Assembly: GCA_013141505.1 (NCBI GenBank)
Contig: JABFQX010000081.1
Span: forward strand, 1-32,113
Direction: 5' to 3'
Origin: Methyloglobulus sp.
GTDB taxonomy: Bacteria > Pseudomonadota > Gammaproteobacteria > Methylococcales > Methylomonadaceae
Length of the DNA: 32,113 nt
Position 1 is the first letter of the stretch, and every line of letters begins with the position of its first letter. The translations under genes were made by a program, and so were the position numbers. Positions 18,140-28,500 of the stretch are shown here, one piece after another. The notes below the pieces were generated by a model. It made no database searches and was not told where the DNA came from. It worked only from the letters and a program-made list of their open reading frames with translations.

Positions 18140-18182
18140 TGGGGATAACATCAAGAAACAAAATATACTGTAGATATCCACA
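18140..18182. promoter_or_regulatory. two DnaA-box-like 9-mers between dnaA and dnaN
   Basis: TGGGGATAA (18140-18148) and ATATCCACA (18174-18182) each differ by one base from the DnaA box TTATCCACA or its complement. A second GATATCCATGG follows. They lie in the AT-rich dnaA-dnaN gap, where some gammaproteobacteria have origin or autoregulatory boxes. Two imperfect boxes are not enough to call an origin. Confidence 0.4.
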
Positions 18183-18194
18183 AGATATCCATGG

Positions 18195-19511
18195 TTAATG
18201 TGACAGGGTTCTCAACAGGTTAAAATAGTCTTCGGCAATCTTAGTATCAGTTTCCTTAAGTTTATTAACGCGGTTGCAAGCATTAATAACCGTGGTGTGG
18301 TCTCTACCGCCAAAGGCTTCACCAATATCTGGAAAACTCAGCGAGGTAAGTTCGCGTGCTAGCGACATGGCGACCTGCCTTGGCCGGGTAACTGATTGGC
18401 GACGACTTTTAGCTGATAAATCAGCAACTCGAATTTTATAATATTCGGCAACGGTTTTTTGTATGTTGTTTATATCGACCAGTTTATCGCGCATTAAAAT
18501 TAAATCGTGCAGTGCTTCCTTAGTGAATTCAATGTCAATGGCGCGACCCGTAAACTGGGAATTGGCAATCACTCGCCTTAACGCACCTTCCAAGTCACGG
18601 ACATTAGAAGGTATTCTTTTTGCGATAAATAAAGCGACATCCTGACTAAAGTCAATATTTGCGTGTGCTGCTTTTTTCATTAAAATAGCCGCTCTGGTTT
18701 CCATATCAGGTGGTTCTATGGTTACTGGCAAGCCACTGCTGAACCTCGATTTTAAGCGATCCGCGAGGTTAGCTATTTCTTTGGGATACTTATCGGAAGT
18801 CAACACAACTTGGTGCTTTTTTTCCAACAACGTATTGAAAGTATGAAAAAATTCTTCCTGGGAGCGTTCTTTGCTAGCAAAAAACTGAATATCGTCAATC
18901 AACAATACATCCAAGTTGCGGTAATAGTCCTTAAAATCATTGATTTTATTTTGCTGCAAGGCTTTAACCATATCCTGCACAAATTTTTCCGAATGCACGT
19001 AAACAATATTCGCAGATGGTTTTTTAAGCAAAATGGCATTGCCGATAGCATGCATCAAATGCGTTTTACCTAATCCTGAACTGCCATAAATAAGTAACGG
19101 GTTATAGGCGCGACCTAAGTTCTCTGAAACTTGAAAAGAGGCCGCTTTAGCCAATTGATTGGATTTACCCTCGACAAAATTATCGAAGGTAAATGTCTTA
19201 TTAAGAAAACTGGGGCCGACTTTTTTTAAATCGGGTCGTTTGACTGGTTTGGCAGTGGCTTGAAAAGAAGAAACTTTTGACCCTATCTCTAAAGTAAGAT
19301 CTAAAGTCCCATTGGAAAATTCGTGAACAAGCTCTTCTATTTTGGCAAAAAAATGCTCGTTTACCCAATCCATAACAAAACGATTGGGGGCAAGTAATTT
19401 CAGTTGGCCTTCATTTTCTATCGCTTGAAGAGGTCTTATCCAGGTATTGAATTCGGAGCTGGAAATTTCATTTTCGAGCTTGCTTAGGCAGTTATTCCAA
19501 ATGGAACTCAT
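18195..19511 (-). CDS. dnaA: chromosomal replication initiator DnaA
   Basis: DnaA is the AAA+ protein that binds DnaA boxes, melts oriC and helps load the helicase. The 438 residues show all four domains. Domain I (1-80) begins [20 protein letters not shown], followed by a short linker. The AAA+ core has Walker [10 protein letters not shown] (143-151), Walker [11 protein letters not shown] (about 207-216) and the sensor region [15 protein letters not shown]. The DNA-binding domain IV has [20 protein letters not shown], then [14 protein letters not shown], the box-recognition signature. The ATG at 19511 has no clear ribosome site. It diverges from rpmH across a 168-base gap. A TATAGT-like -10 lies on the minus strand near 19566-19571 but lacks a good -35. 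Confidence 0.98.
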   Translation of the reverse strand: MSSIWNNCLSKLENEISSSEFNTWIRPLQAIENEGQLKLLAPNRFVMDWVNEHFFAKIEELVHEFSNGTLDLTLEIGSKVSSFQATAKPVKRPDLKKVGPSFLNKTFTFDNFVEGKSNQLAKAASFQVSENLGRAYNPLLIYGSSGLGKTHLMHAIGNAILLKKPSANIVYVHSEKFVQDMVKALQQNKINDFKDYYRNLDVLLIDDIQFFASKERSQEEFFHTFNTLLEKKHQVVLTSDKYPKEIANLADRLKSRFSSGLPVTIEPPDMETRAAILMKKAAHANIDFSQDVALFIAKRIPSNVRDLEGALRRVIANSQFTGRAIDIEFTKEALHDLILMRDKLVDINNIQKTVAEYYKIRVADLSAKSRRQSVTRPRQVAMSLARELTSLSFPDIGEAFGGRDHTTVINACNRVNKLKETDTKIAEDYFNLLRTLSH

Positions 19512-19679
19512 TGAAGTTGATAAAGTATTGATTTGATATGGTTGACAGATGGGGCTTGTCAGGTACTATACAGGATAAAGGTACAAGCTCACAGAATTGA
19601 CATGCAAGTACATATATCTTATCATCGGTAGGCTTTTTTATCTGTTTTTATTGACCCTCACTAATTAGGTTTTCGTAGT
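19512..19679. other. dnaA/rpmH divergent region, candidate origin neighbourhood
   Basis: In several gammaproteobacteria oriC lies between dnaA and rpmH. Here the 168-base gap is AT-rich and contains the rpmH promoter, but I see no perfect DnaA box in it. The origin may instead be at the dnaA-dnaN gap or lie partly elsewhere. Placing it here is inference from gene order. Confidence 0.35.
19597..19625 (+). promoter_or_regulatory. sigma-70 promoter of the rpmH operon
   Basis: TTGACA (19597-19602), a 17-base spacer, then TATCAT (19620-19625). This is a consensus -35, ideal spacing and a -10 with one mismatch. It sits about 55 bases before the rpmH start, the right place for the strong promoter this ribosomal-protein operon needs. 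Confidence 0.8.
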
Positions 19680-19817
19680 ATGAAAAGAACATATCAACCC
19701 AGTAAAATTAAACGTGCCAGAACGCACGGTTTTCGGGCACGCATGGCAACTGTCGGTGGCCGCAACGTGATAAATGCTCGACGGGCAAAGGGAAGAGCTA
19801 AACTGACTGTTGGGTGA
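19680..19817 (+). CDS. rpmH: 50S ribosomal protein L34
   Basis: L34 is a small, very basic protein of the large ribosomal subunit. The 45 residues begin [18 protein letters not shown] and contain [16 protein letters not shown] and KGRAKLTVG, the textbook bacterial L34. It begins about 55 bases after a near-consensus promoter. The stop TGA overlaps the GTG start of rnpA (GTGA), so the two are coupled. Confidence 0.98.
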   Translation: MKRTYQPSKIKRARTHGFRARMATVGGRNVINARRAKGRAKLTVG

Positions 19818-20182
19818 CGCAGCAGGACAATGCTTTTCCACCGCAATTACGATTAAAAAAAGCCACTGAATTTAAAAGGGTTTTTAATGATCCGGTCAAA
19901 TCAACTGATCGGTATTTTACCTTGTTGGCTAGATCAAGCGATTTTGATCATCCCAGAATTGGTTTGGCGATTGCAAAAAAAATCATAAGAAAAGCGGTGG
20001 ACAGGAATGAGATAAAACGGACTGTCAGGGAAAGTTTTAGGTTACGGCGGCAAACGATGCCTGGTGTTGATATCGTCGTATTGGTGAGAAACGAAGCCCG
20101 AAATACCTCGATGGAAATATTAAGGCAATCTTTGGAAAAGCATTGGCTAAAGTTGGTGTCCAAATGCGCTACGCATTCATAG
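19814..20182 (+). CDS. rnpA: ribonuclease P protein component
   Basis: RnpA binds the catalytic RNase P RNA and helps it recognise the 5' leader of precursor tRNAs. The 122-residue basic protein contains [17 protein letters not shown] near the N-terminus, then [20 protein letters not shown] and the hallmark [16 protein letters not shown], the RNR-type RNA-binding motif. Normal length is 110-125. It starts with GTG, overlapping the rpmH stop by four bases. Its 3' end overlaps the start of yidD by 19 bases. Confidence 0.96.
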   Translation: MTQQDNAFPPQLRLKKATEFKRVFNDPVKSTDRYFTLLARSSDFDHPRIGLAIAKKIIRKAVDRNEIKRTVRESFRLRRQTMPGVDIVVLVRNEARNTSMEILRQSLEKHWLKLVSKCATHS

Positions 20183-20391
20183 CAGTCATCAAGATTTATG
20201 CTTATGCTATAAGCCCTTTGCTTGGAAATAATTGCCGCTTCTACCCAAGTTGCTCAACTTATTCCATGGAAGCGCTTAAAGTACACGGCGTGGTGATAGG
20301 GTGTTATCTCACCCTTAAGAGGCTATTGAAATGCCATCCTTTTCATGAAGGCGGCATTGATCCAGTTCCGGAAAAATTTGGCAATAAGTAA
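20164..20391 (+). CDS. yidD: membrane protein insertion efficiency factor YidD
   Basis: YidD is a small inner-surface membrane-associated protein that aids YidC-dependent insertion. The 75 residues show the family signature: [20 protein letters not shown], then [20 protein letters not shown] and [13 protein letters not shown]. Three conserved cysteines are present (CRFYPSC, CHP). The ATG at 20164 ([17 protein letters not shown]) gives the usual N-terminus; a TTG at 20143 would only add residues. It overlaps the end of rnpA by 19 bases and precedes yidC by 11. Confidence 0.95.
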   Translation: MRYAFIAVIKIYAYAISPLLGNNCRFYPSCSTYSMEALKVHGVVIGCYLTLKRLLKCHPFHEGGIDPVPEKFGNK

Positions 20392-20402
20392 TAATATTAA
20401 GA

Positions 20403-22109
20403 ATGGATAATATACGATTTGTATTCATCATCGCACTGGCAATGATTACTTTGTTGCTCTGGCAAGCCTGGCAGGTTGATTATGGCTCTAAACAGCCCGC
20501 TGTAGCGCAAATCGAAAACCCGGTATCCACAGAAACCAAGGAAGATTTACCTGTGGCGGCTGCAACTACGCAAGCAGTGGGTAAACCGGTTTCATCTGAA
20601 CCATTGGCTGCAGTTTCTAATGCGCCAATTATTTCGGTAAAAACCGATGTCATTGCCCTCGAGATAGATATGCAGGGTGGCACAATACAGAATCTCGATC
20701 TACTGGATTACCCGATCGAAAAAGACAATAGTATTGTTAACACAATGAGAAAGCTGGTCGGGTTAAAAGAAGCTGAAAAAAACCACAACCCCGTAAGACT
20801 TTTTAATAGCAGCCCAGAAAAACTGTTTATGGCGCAAAGTGGTTTGATCGCAGCTAGCGGTTTTACACCCGCGCCTGATCATCACACCATTTATTCCCAC
20901 CAAGCGACCAGTTACACTCTCACGGATGGTCAAGAGTCGCTCACTGTTCCTCTGACCTGGACTGATAACAATGGTTTGGTTATTACCAAGTCATTCATAT
21001 TCAAACGCGGTAGTTATGAAATAACACTCAATCAAAGTGTGAAAAATAATACTGGCAAAGATTGGTCTGGACGGCAATACAGCCAACTCTTAAGAGTGCC
21101 TCATAACGAAAGTCAGGGCAATATGTTGACTGCCGGGATGAGAGCCTATGACGGAGGGGTTATTTATACCGAAAAAGAAAAATACCAAAAGATAAATTTT
21201 GACGACATGGTGGATGAAAATCTGGATGTTGCCACCAAAGGTGGCTGGACAGCTATGATCCAGCATTATTTTGCCTCAGCTTGGATACCACCTTCAGAAG
21301 AAGAAAATCATTTTTATACCAAACATTTAAAAGATGACCGGTATGTGATTGGCACGTATTCCCCGTCAGTCACCGTTGCCAACAATACCGAAACCCAATT
21401 CGTGTCACGCTTATTTTCGGGGCCAAAAATTCAGCCTGTTATGGAAAAGATAGCACCGGGTCTTGAACTGACTGTCGATTACAGTGTGTTGACATTCATC
21501 GGTAAGCCAATCTATTGGTTACTCAATAAAATTCATAGCTTTACCAATAATTGGGGTTTTGCAATTATTGGCGTGACCTTGTGCATTAAATTGTTGATGT
21601 TCCCTTTAACCCAAGCCAGCTTTATCTCAATGGCAAGGATGCGGAAAATTCAACCGCGCTTAAAAGAACTCCAGGAACGTTTTGCCGACGACAGGCAACG
21701 TTTCAACAAGGAGATGATGGATATGTACAAAAAGGAAAAGGTCAATCCTTTAGGTGGTTGTTTGCCTATCCTCATACAGATACCCGTTTTCATGTCCTTG
21801 TACTGGGTATTGAGCGAAACTGTCGAATTCCGGCAAGCTCCGTTTATGTTGTGGGTGCAAGACTTGTCCGTGATGGATCCGTTTTTGGTGCTGCCAGTGA
21901 TTATGGGCATCACCATGAAAATTCAGCAAGGGCTTAACCCTCCGCCGATTGATCCTGTCCAAGCTAAGATATTGAAAATGTTCCCATTGGTTTTCACCGT
22001 ATTTTTCCTGTTTTTCCCAGCAGGTTTGGTTTTGTATTGGGTTATTAACAATACCCTCTCTATTATCCAGCAGACTTACATCACCAAAAAAATCAATGCA
22101 CAAGCCTAG
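20403..22109 (+). CDS. yidC: membrane protein insertase YidC
   Basis: YidC inserts inner-membrane proteins, alone or with SecYEG. The 568 residues show the Gram-negative layout. A first membrane span lies at residues 5-24 (FVFIIALAMITLLLWQAW). A low-complexity Ala/Thr linker is followed by a large periplasmic beta domain (about 70-350). The conserved five-helix core starts near WGFAIIGVTLCIKLLMFPL, with the cytoplasmic hairpin MRKIQPRLKELQERFADD and then NPLGGCLPILIQIPVFMSLY. The last helix contains FPAGLVLYWVINNTLSIIQQ. It is followed by eight bases and then mnmE, in the standard order. Confidence 0.98.
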   Translation: MDNIRFVFIIALAMITLLLWQAWQVDYGSKQPAVAQIENPVSTETKEDLPVAAATTQAVGKPVSSEPLAAVSNAPIISVKTDVIALEIDMQGGTIQNLDLLDYPIEKDNSIVNTMRKLVGLKEAEKNHNPVRLFNSSPEKLFMAQSGLIAASGFTPAPDHHTIYSHQATSYTLTDGQESLTVPLTWTDNNGLVITKSFIFKRGSYEITLNQSVKNNTGKDWSGRQYSQLLRVPHNESQGNMLTAGMRAYDGGVIYTEKEKYQKINFDDMVDENLDVATKGGWTAMIQHYFASAWIPPSEEENHFYTKHLKDDRYVIGTYSPSVTVANNTETQFVSRLFSGPKIQPVMEKIAPGLELTVDYSVLTFIGKPIYWLLNKIHSFTNNWGFAIIGVTLCIKLLMFPLTQASFISMARMRKIQPRLKELQERFADDRQRFNKEMMDMYKKEKVNPLGGCLPILIQIPVFMSLYWVLSETVEFRQAPFMLWVQDLSVMDPFLVLPVIMGITMKIQQGLNPPPIDPVQAKILKMFPLVFTVFFLFFPAGLVLYWVINNTLSIIQQTYITKKINAQA

Positions 22110-22117
22110 CGCTACTA

Positions 22118-23464
22118 TTGGACATTGAACATATCGACACGATTGCAGCTATAGCGACACCGCCCGGTAACGGTGGTGTCGGCATTATCAGAATTTCCGG
22201 CAGATTAGCGCTTGAAATAGCCGCTCAGCTAACCAAAAAAACCTTAACCGCAAGAACATCAAGGTTCTCAAATTTTCTAGAACACGATAATTCAGTTATC
22301 GACTCGGGAATAGCCCTCTACTTTCCTGCCCCTGCCTCTTATACCGGCGAAGACGTACTTGAACTCCAGGCACATGGCGGCTCAGTCGTCTTGAATATGC
22401 TGCTAAGGCGAGTGCTGGCATTGGGCGCACGTTTAGCCAGGCCAGGGGAATTTACCCAACGAGCCTTCCTTAACAACAAACTCGACTTAGCCCAAGCAGA
22501 AGCCATTGCCGATTTGATCGAAAGCAGCACGGAGCAATCCGTCCGCTCAGCGCAACGGTCTATGCAAGGCGTGTTTTCCGAGCAGATCAACAACCTGATT
22601 ACCGAACTTACCGAACTAAGAGTCTACATCGAAGCGGCGATTGATTTTGTCGATGAAGAAATTGATTTTCTAACAGATGGGGTTGTTGAAAATCGATTAG
22701 TAAGCCTTATAAAAAGGCTGCAAGACATTCAACAAACCGCCAAACAAGGACGCTTACTGCGCGATGGCATGACGGTTGTTCTCGCCGGGAAACCTAATGC
22801 CGGAAAATCAAGCCTTCTTAATGCTCTTGCTGGACACGATGCCGCCATCGTCACCGACATAGCCGGAACAACGCGGGATGTGTTGCGGGAACGCATACAA
22901 CTAGATGGTATGCCACTGCACATCATCGACACGGCAGGTCTACGGGAAAGCTCAAATGCCATAGAGCAAGAAGGTATCCGCAGGGCGCAGGAAGAAATCC
23001 GCAAAGCCGACAAAGTATTGCTACTTATCGATGCCAGAGATAAGGAACCGCAAACATTACTGGATTCCATCCCAGAAGGCCTGGATATCACAACTGTCTA
23101 CAACAAAATAGATTTGTTGGAGATTGCACCGGAAATCAAAATTACCGCATCGGACACCCAAATCTACCTGTCGATTAAAACGGGTGCAGGTATGGACTTA
23201 CTCATCCAACACCTAAAACAAAGTGTCGGTTATAACGAGAGCACCGAAAATATATTTATAGCCAGAACCCGGCATCTTGAAGCCTTAAAAAAAGGTCATG
23301 AACTCGTCCAAAATGCCCTACATCAACTACAAACCACGCAAGCGGGCGAACTTGTCGCCGAAGACTTAAGGCAAGCTCAACAAGCACTGGCTGAAATCAC
23401 CGGGGAATTCACCTCTGACGATCTCTTGGGGAAAATATTTTCCAGTTTTTGTATCGGGAAGTAA
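22118..23464 (+). CDS. mnmE: tRNA modification GTPase MnmE (TrmE)
   Basis: MnmE, with MnmG, installs the (carboxymethyl)aminomethyl group at wobble U34 of certain tRNAs. The 448 residues begin with IAAIATPPGNGGVGIIRISG, the formyl-THF-binding N-terminal domain. The central helical domain and the inserted G domain follow: G1 GKPNAGKSSLLNAL (about 222-235), the DIAGTTRD loop, the DTAGLRE G3 and NKID. The C-terminal CIGK, carrying the catalytic cysteine, is intact. The start at 22118 is a TTG; no ATG is available at the expected place. Downstream the usual mnmG-rsmG-parAB genes are absent and a convergent unrelated gene follows. Confidence 0.96.
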   Translation: MDIEHIDTIAAIATPPGNGGVGIIRISGRLALEIAAQLTKKTLTARTSRFSNFLEHDNSVIDSGIALYFPAPASYTGEDVLELQAHGGSVVLNMLLRRVLALGARLARPGEFTQRAFLNNKLDLAQAEAIADLIESSTEQSVRSAQRSMQGVFSEQINNLITELTELRVYIEAAIDFVDEEIDFLTDGVVENRLVSLIKRLQDIQQTAKQGRLLRDGMTVVLAGKPNAGKSSLLNALAGHDAAIVTDIAGTTRDVLRERIQLDGMPLHIIDTAGLRESSNAIEQEGIRRAQEEIRKADKVLLLIDARDKEPQTLLDSIPEGLDITTVYNKIDLLEIAPEIKITASDTQIYLSIKTGAGMDLLIQHLKQSVGYNESTENIFIARTRHLEALKKGHELVQNALHQLQTTQAGELVAEDLRQAQQALAEITGEFTSDDLLGKIFSSFCIGK

Positions 23465-23507
23465 GCTAATTATGCAACTCAACTAAATCTAAACCCGGCA
23501 CTCTATA

Positions 23508-23531
23508 GCCCTGTGTCCGCTAGTTCAGGGC
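23508..23531. terminator. possible bidirectional terminator hairpin between convergent genes
   Basis: GCCCTG (23508-23513) pairs with CAGGGC (23526-23531) around a 12-base loop, in the 87-base gap between the converging mnmE and SCO/peroxidase genes. The position is right, but the stem is short and no clean T-run follows on either strand. Confidence 0.35.
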
Positions 23532-23551
23532 AAGATTATCTTCATCAGAGC

Positions 23552-25513
23552 TTATTCAATATCCCCAATCGGGGCGGCGAAAGCATCAGAAACAAGCTCT
23601 TCAACATTACTGCCATTTAAACTTTCCAGAAAGGCGGTCAGGTCACATATTTCAGCTGGTGAAAGACCAAGGGGCTTGATTAATGGATCGAGATTGTCAT
23701 TTACTATACCACCCCTATTATAGAATTTGACGACTTCCTGCAACGTGGCAAGGCTACCATTATGCATATAAGGTGCGGTCAAGCTGATATTCCGTAGTGT
23801 TGGTGTTTTGTATTGCCAGCGGTCTTGCGGATTTTGGGTGACTTCATAGCGCCCCAAGTCATTGGCTTTAATTTCTGATACCGAATTAATCACTTCACTC
23901 GGAATATTTGTATATATGCCGGGTGCAATTTGCACAGATTGGGTAAGTGCAGGTTTATGCATGGCTGCGTTAAAGCCAATGCCGGTATTGTGAACTTTGT
24001 TGTCTGTAAACAAGGCATAATCAGCATTGATGGAATGACATTGGTTGCAATTTGCCTTACCGATAAACAATGTAAAACCCCGTTGGGCAGCACTATTAAC
24101 AGCGTGTTTATCTTTCTGGTAATGCCAGCGGTCGAAAGGTGAATTTGCTGAATTCAAAGTGCGTTCGTAACTCGCAATCGCCATGCCGATGGTTTCCATG
24201 CCCGGTTTGTTCTGAAAGGCTGCTTCAAACAAACCGGCGTAATCAGGGTTTTTCTTGATCTTTTCAATGACAGTGCCGATGGAAGGATTTGCCATCTCAT
24301 TATGTGCCAAGAGTGGCGACCAAACTTGTTGCTCTAAATTGGTTTCCCGGCCATCGTGAAACAAGGACTGCATATAAGCGACATTATATAGGGTGGGGCT
24401 ATTACGCCTGACCGTGCGCCCTTCTATACCTACAGCCGTAGCCATTTCGTTGCTGGTAAAGCCCTGTTCCGGGATGTGGCACATAGCACAGGAAACGGTA
24501 TTATTGAGTGACAACCGCCGGTCATAAAATAGCTTGCGGCCCAAGGCGATTTTTTCACGCGTGAGTGGATTGTTGTCGGGAACAATAGCTTCTGGTAAAC
24601 CCAATGGCGGTATTTTTACATTTTTGAGAAGGTCTGTAGCTTGACCTTTACGATGCTTTAATGCAATGGATTGGGTTTGGTAGTCTTTGTTTTCATATGC
24701 CAGTTTATTGTCTCCAGCAGTATAAAGTACTGATTTGTCTATAGTTGTTATTGCAGATTCAGAAGGTTTTGCATCGGTTTGTAGATCAATTTGTAATAAA
24801 GTCCTGATGTCACTAAGCAAGGTATCGGCGTGTAACAGTTCAGTGTTGTATATGTTACGTATTTGCTTATTCTGATCTATCAAAAAAACCCGCAGGTTAT
24901 GGTTGTACGTGCCGGTAAACTTTCCGTTTTTAGCGTAGACCTTTTCGATATTCTGATGGTAATCTTTCAATATTGGTTGCAACTCCCGTTCCGAACTCGT
25001 AGTTAAAAAAAACCACTCCACATCCTTGCCTTGCAAACTCGTACCGAACGCTTTCATTTGTTCGGGCGTATCGTGTTCGGGATTAAAGCTTAAGGTAATT
25101 AACCGAAGATGTCTGGCTAATTCCGGTTCTTTCTCAAGACGGGCTTTTATTTTATGTAATACTGCAGTAGCCAGCGGGCAACCGTTTACATCGTTGCAGG
25201 TTGAATATATAAAGCTTAACAAGACAATTTTGGCAGGACTTGTGGTATCGCTAAATACAGTGTGCAAAGTGGTGGGCTTGCCACTGCTGTCGAGTACATT
25301 GCCGTCGCTTGCCAACCCCAAGATAGGCAATTTGTAGGTGCCGGGAACAGGTGCGGGAAAGGCTAGATCGCGATATCCTGGCGCTAATGATTGTGCTGGT
25401 TTTGAGGTAATTTCAGGACGTTTGTCATCGGCAGCGCTTGACATCACGACACCAACCGAAAGCACGAGCACAAACCAAATTGATTTCATTCTGGCTATTA
25501 CCTGTTGTCTCAT
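23552..25513 (-). CDS. SCO1/SenC domain fused to di-haem cytochrome c peroxidase (MauG-like)
   Basis: A 653-residue exported two-domain protein. Residues 9-28 form the signal peptide (WFVLVLSVGVVMSSA). Residues 50-245 form a SCO1/SenC thioredoxin-fold domain, which in known members carries copper to cytochrome oxidase or acts as a thiol reductase. Its cysteine pair is C106 and C112 (STCNDVNGCP) with H205 (YNHNLRVFLID), so the spacing is C-x5-C instead of the usual C-x3-C. From about 305 it is a bacterial di-haem peroxidase: PLTREKIALGRKLFYDRRLS, haem sites CAMCH (342-346) and CNQCH (489-493), HDGRE (386-390) and TPTLRNISLTAPYMHNGSL near the end. It acts in the periplasm. The start is the ATG at 25513 or the one at 25489 (MKSIWF). 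It is transcribed divergently from the SNF2 gene and convergently with mnmE. Confidence 0.9.
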   Translation of the reverse strand: MRQQVIARMKSIWFVLVLSVGVVMSSAADDKRPEITSKPAQSLAPGYRDLAFPAPVPGTYKLPILGLASDGNVLDSSGKPTTLHTVFSDTTSPAKIVLLSFIYSTCNDVNGCPLATAVLHKIKARLEKEPELARHLRLITLSFNPEHDTPEQMKAFGTSLQGKDVEWFFLTTSSERELQPILKDYHQNIEKVYAKNGKFTGTYNHNLRVFLIDQNKQIRNIYNTELLHADTLLSDIRTLLQIDLQTDAKPSESAITTIDKSVLYTAGDNKLAYENKDYQTQSIALKHRKGQATDLLKNVKIPPLGLPEAIVPDNNPLTREKIALGRKLFYDRRLSLNNTVSCAMCHIPEQGFTSNEMATAVGIEGRTVRRNSPTLYNVAYMQSLFHDGRETNLEQQVWSPLLAHNEMANPSIGTVIEKIKKNPDYAGLFEAAFQNKPGMETIGMAIASYERTLNSANSPFDRWHYQKDKHAVNSAAQRGFTLFIGKANCNQCHSINADYALFTDNKVHNTGIGFNAAMHKPALTQSVQIAPGIYTNIPSEVINSVSEIKANDLGRYEVTQNPQDRWQYKTPTLRNISLTAPYMHNGSLATLQEVVKFYNRGGIVNDNLDPLIKPLGLSPAEICDLTAFLESLNGSNVEELVSDAFAAPIGDIE

Positions 25514-25599
25514 AAAAGTCCGCCACCCGTTATTTCCGTACCGTCATTCTACAGGCAACTATTGTACAATACCCGGTTAGACCAACAAATTTCACTAAA

Positions 25600-28500
25600 A
25601 TGAGCAAAGACAAAAAACTTTTCCGTTCTGACATCGTAATTGAATGTGGCGAAGAGTTTTACCAACGCGGCAAACGCTACTATGCAGCGGGCATGGTGCT
25701 TCAATGTAAGGTGGGCAGCGAAGGTGCGCTATTTACCCAGTTAAATGCTACGGTGAGGGGGAGTGATGCGACGCCTTATAAACAAAATATCCGCATCACC
25801 TGGCGATCAGACTACAGCTCAGCCGATATTGAAGGGACGTGTTCTTGTCCAGTCGGCTATAACTGTAAACATGTCGTTGCGGCTTGCCTTATGTACCAAA
25901 ATGCTGATCTCGATATGCCTCAAGCCAATTCCGGCGCTAAATGCTTGGAATGGTTGGATAGTTTACAGCCGCCAGCACTCGTGGCAAACGATGAAGGAAC
26001 ACAGGAATTTATTGCTTACCTACTGAAACCCGCCAAGACTAAGCCTGATTTAACGATAGAGCTGGTTATCACCAAAGAAAAAAAATTCGGTGGACTCAGT
26101 AAAGGCCGTAAGTCCAGTTTCTACAACCTGCGTTATGGTTTCAGCTCTTATAAATACGTCAAGCCAGAAGACAGTGAGCTTGCGAAAATTTTTGCGGCAC
26201 TCGATACGTCCATCAGCGGAGAGCCTTTACTTTCAGGCGCAATGGGCGGGATTGCCCTTGCCAGACTTTTGCAAGCAGGTCGATTATTCTGGCAAGATTT
26301 AGATGCACCACCCTTAAAATCAGGCATTGCCCGAGATTTGCAATTTGTCTGGCAGCAGACATCCCAAGGTGATTATCAATTACATACCGCCATTGAACCA
26401 GCGGCGATACCGATTCTGGTCGATCCTCCACATTATCTGGATGTCGAAGATGGTGTAGTGGGCAGGTTTAACTCAGCTATCACCTATCAACAACTTAGGA
26501 ACATTCTGGTTGCTCCCGTAGTGCCGGAAAAGTTTGCTGACGAGTTCAGTCACCGGCTTACGGTTGAGCATCCTGAACTGAACTTACCGTCGCCCAAAAA
26601 AATTGACCTCATTGAGTATGACGACCTGCACGCCATTCCGCAGGTTGTTTTATATGGGGAACAAATTAATTCCAAGCAATACATCCATTTTTTGGCGGTT
26701 AACTTCAAATATGGCGATTGGCTATTGCCAGGAAGTGAAATCAAAGATTGCAGCGTAGTGAAAACACCCGAAGGATTAGTTCGTGTCAAACGGGATCGAG
26801 CGACTGAAAATTTGGCCGTTTCTCGGTTGACAGATTTGGGCTTCGCCACTGCACCGCCTACGGAATTGGGCAGTAAGGATTTGGTCATGACCAGCTATGC
26901 CAAATCCTCTGTAGAAAGTGCAACCCGGTGGGGACAATTTATGGATGCCGTGCTGCCGGAACTGGAGCGGGACGGTTGGTTAGTTGAAGTTCGTGACAGT
27001 TTTCTGCTGAAATTTCAAAACATACAAAATTGGGATGCGGAAATCAGTGAAAGCCAGAACGACTGGTTTGAGATGCGTTTTAACATCGAAGTTGAAGGCC
27101 AGCCATTGCCATTATTGCCTTTGATTATGCCTGTGTTGGAAAATTATGACATTAACCATTTACCTGAACTTCTGCACATTCCCGCCAGCGATTATCAATA
27201 CCTGACCGTACCCAGTGAAAAAATCAGGCCGTTTTTGGTAATTTTGCTGGAATTATTTGGCGGCAGCAGACTGGATAAGGATGGTAGCCTAAAGCTATCC
27301 CGTTTTAATGCGGCCAGTATTGCTGAGTTGGAAACCCACAGTTACGGATTGTTTGCCATTAAAGGTGGGCAAGCACTCAGGCAACTTGCACAAAAATTGA
27401 CTGATTTCAAAGGTATTGCAGATGTGCCTTTGCCGTACAACTTGCAAGCGACGTTACGGGAATATCAAAAAGCCGGGCTAAATTGGCTGCAATTTTTACG
27501 GGAATATTCGTTTGCTGGTATTCTCGCAGACGATATGGGCTTGGGGAAAACCGTCCAAACCCTCGCCCATTTACTGGTAGAAAAGCAAAGCGGGCGTATG
27601 AAAGCCCCCAGCCTGATAATTGCCCCGACCAGTTTGCTCAGTAATTGGCGGCGGGAGGCCGAACGCTTTACGCCAGACCTAAATATGCTGATTTTACAAG
27701 GCACAGAGCGTAAACAACTGTTTTACAAAATCAGGGATTACGACCTGATTATGACGACGTATCCCTTGCTGCCAAGGGATGAAGAAACCTTGTTGGAACA
27801 TCAATATCATTATCTGATTTTGGATGAAGCGCAAATTATTAAGAATCCGCAATCTAAGGGCGCACAAATCGTGCGGCATATTAAATCCAATCATCGGCTG
27901 TGTTTAACGGGTACTCCCATGGAAAATCATTTGGGCGAACTGTGGGCGCAATTTGATTTTTTAATGCCAGGTTTTTTGGGTGATAGCGCAACCTTCAAAA
28001 AACTATACCGGACACCGATTGAGACCTTTGGCGATGCTGAGCAAAAAGTGCGCTTGTCACGCCGAATTGCGCCTTTCATGATGCGCCGCACCAAACAGGA
28101 AGTTGCCTCAGAATTGCCGGCAAAAACCGAGATTATCCGTTCCGTGCCGCTTCATGAAAAACAGGCCGCACTCTATGAAAGCATCCGCTTGACGATGGAG
28201 AAAAAAGTCCGCGATGCGATTGCCGAACGGGGTTTATCGCGCAGCCATATCACCATTCTTGATGCTCTGCTAAAGTTACGGCAAACATGTTGTGATCCAC
28301 GTACCTTGTTGATCGAATCAGCGCAGCACATCGGTCAATCCGCAAAACTCGATCTGCTGATGGAGATGGTGCCAGAGCTGCTTGAAGAAGGTCGTAAAAT
28401 ACTCATTTTTTCCCAATTTACCCGCATGATTGCGCTGATTGAAGACGAACTCAATAAACGCTCTATAGGTTATAGCAAGCTAACCGGACAAACCCAAGAT

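Noticed and set aside
19512-19679. Definite oriC call
   Set aside because: Gene order suggests it, but no cluster of good DnaA boxes is visible here, so only a candidate region is listed.
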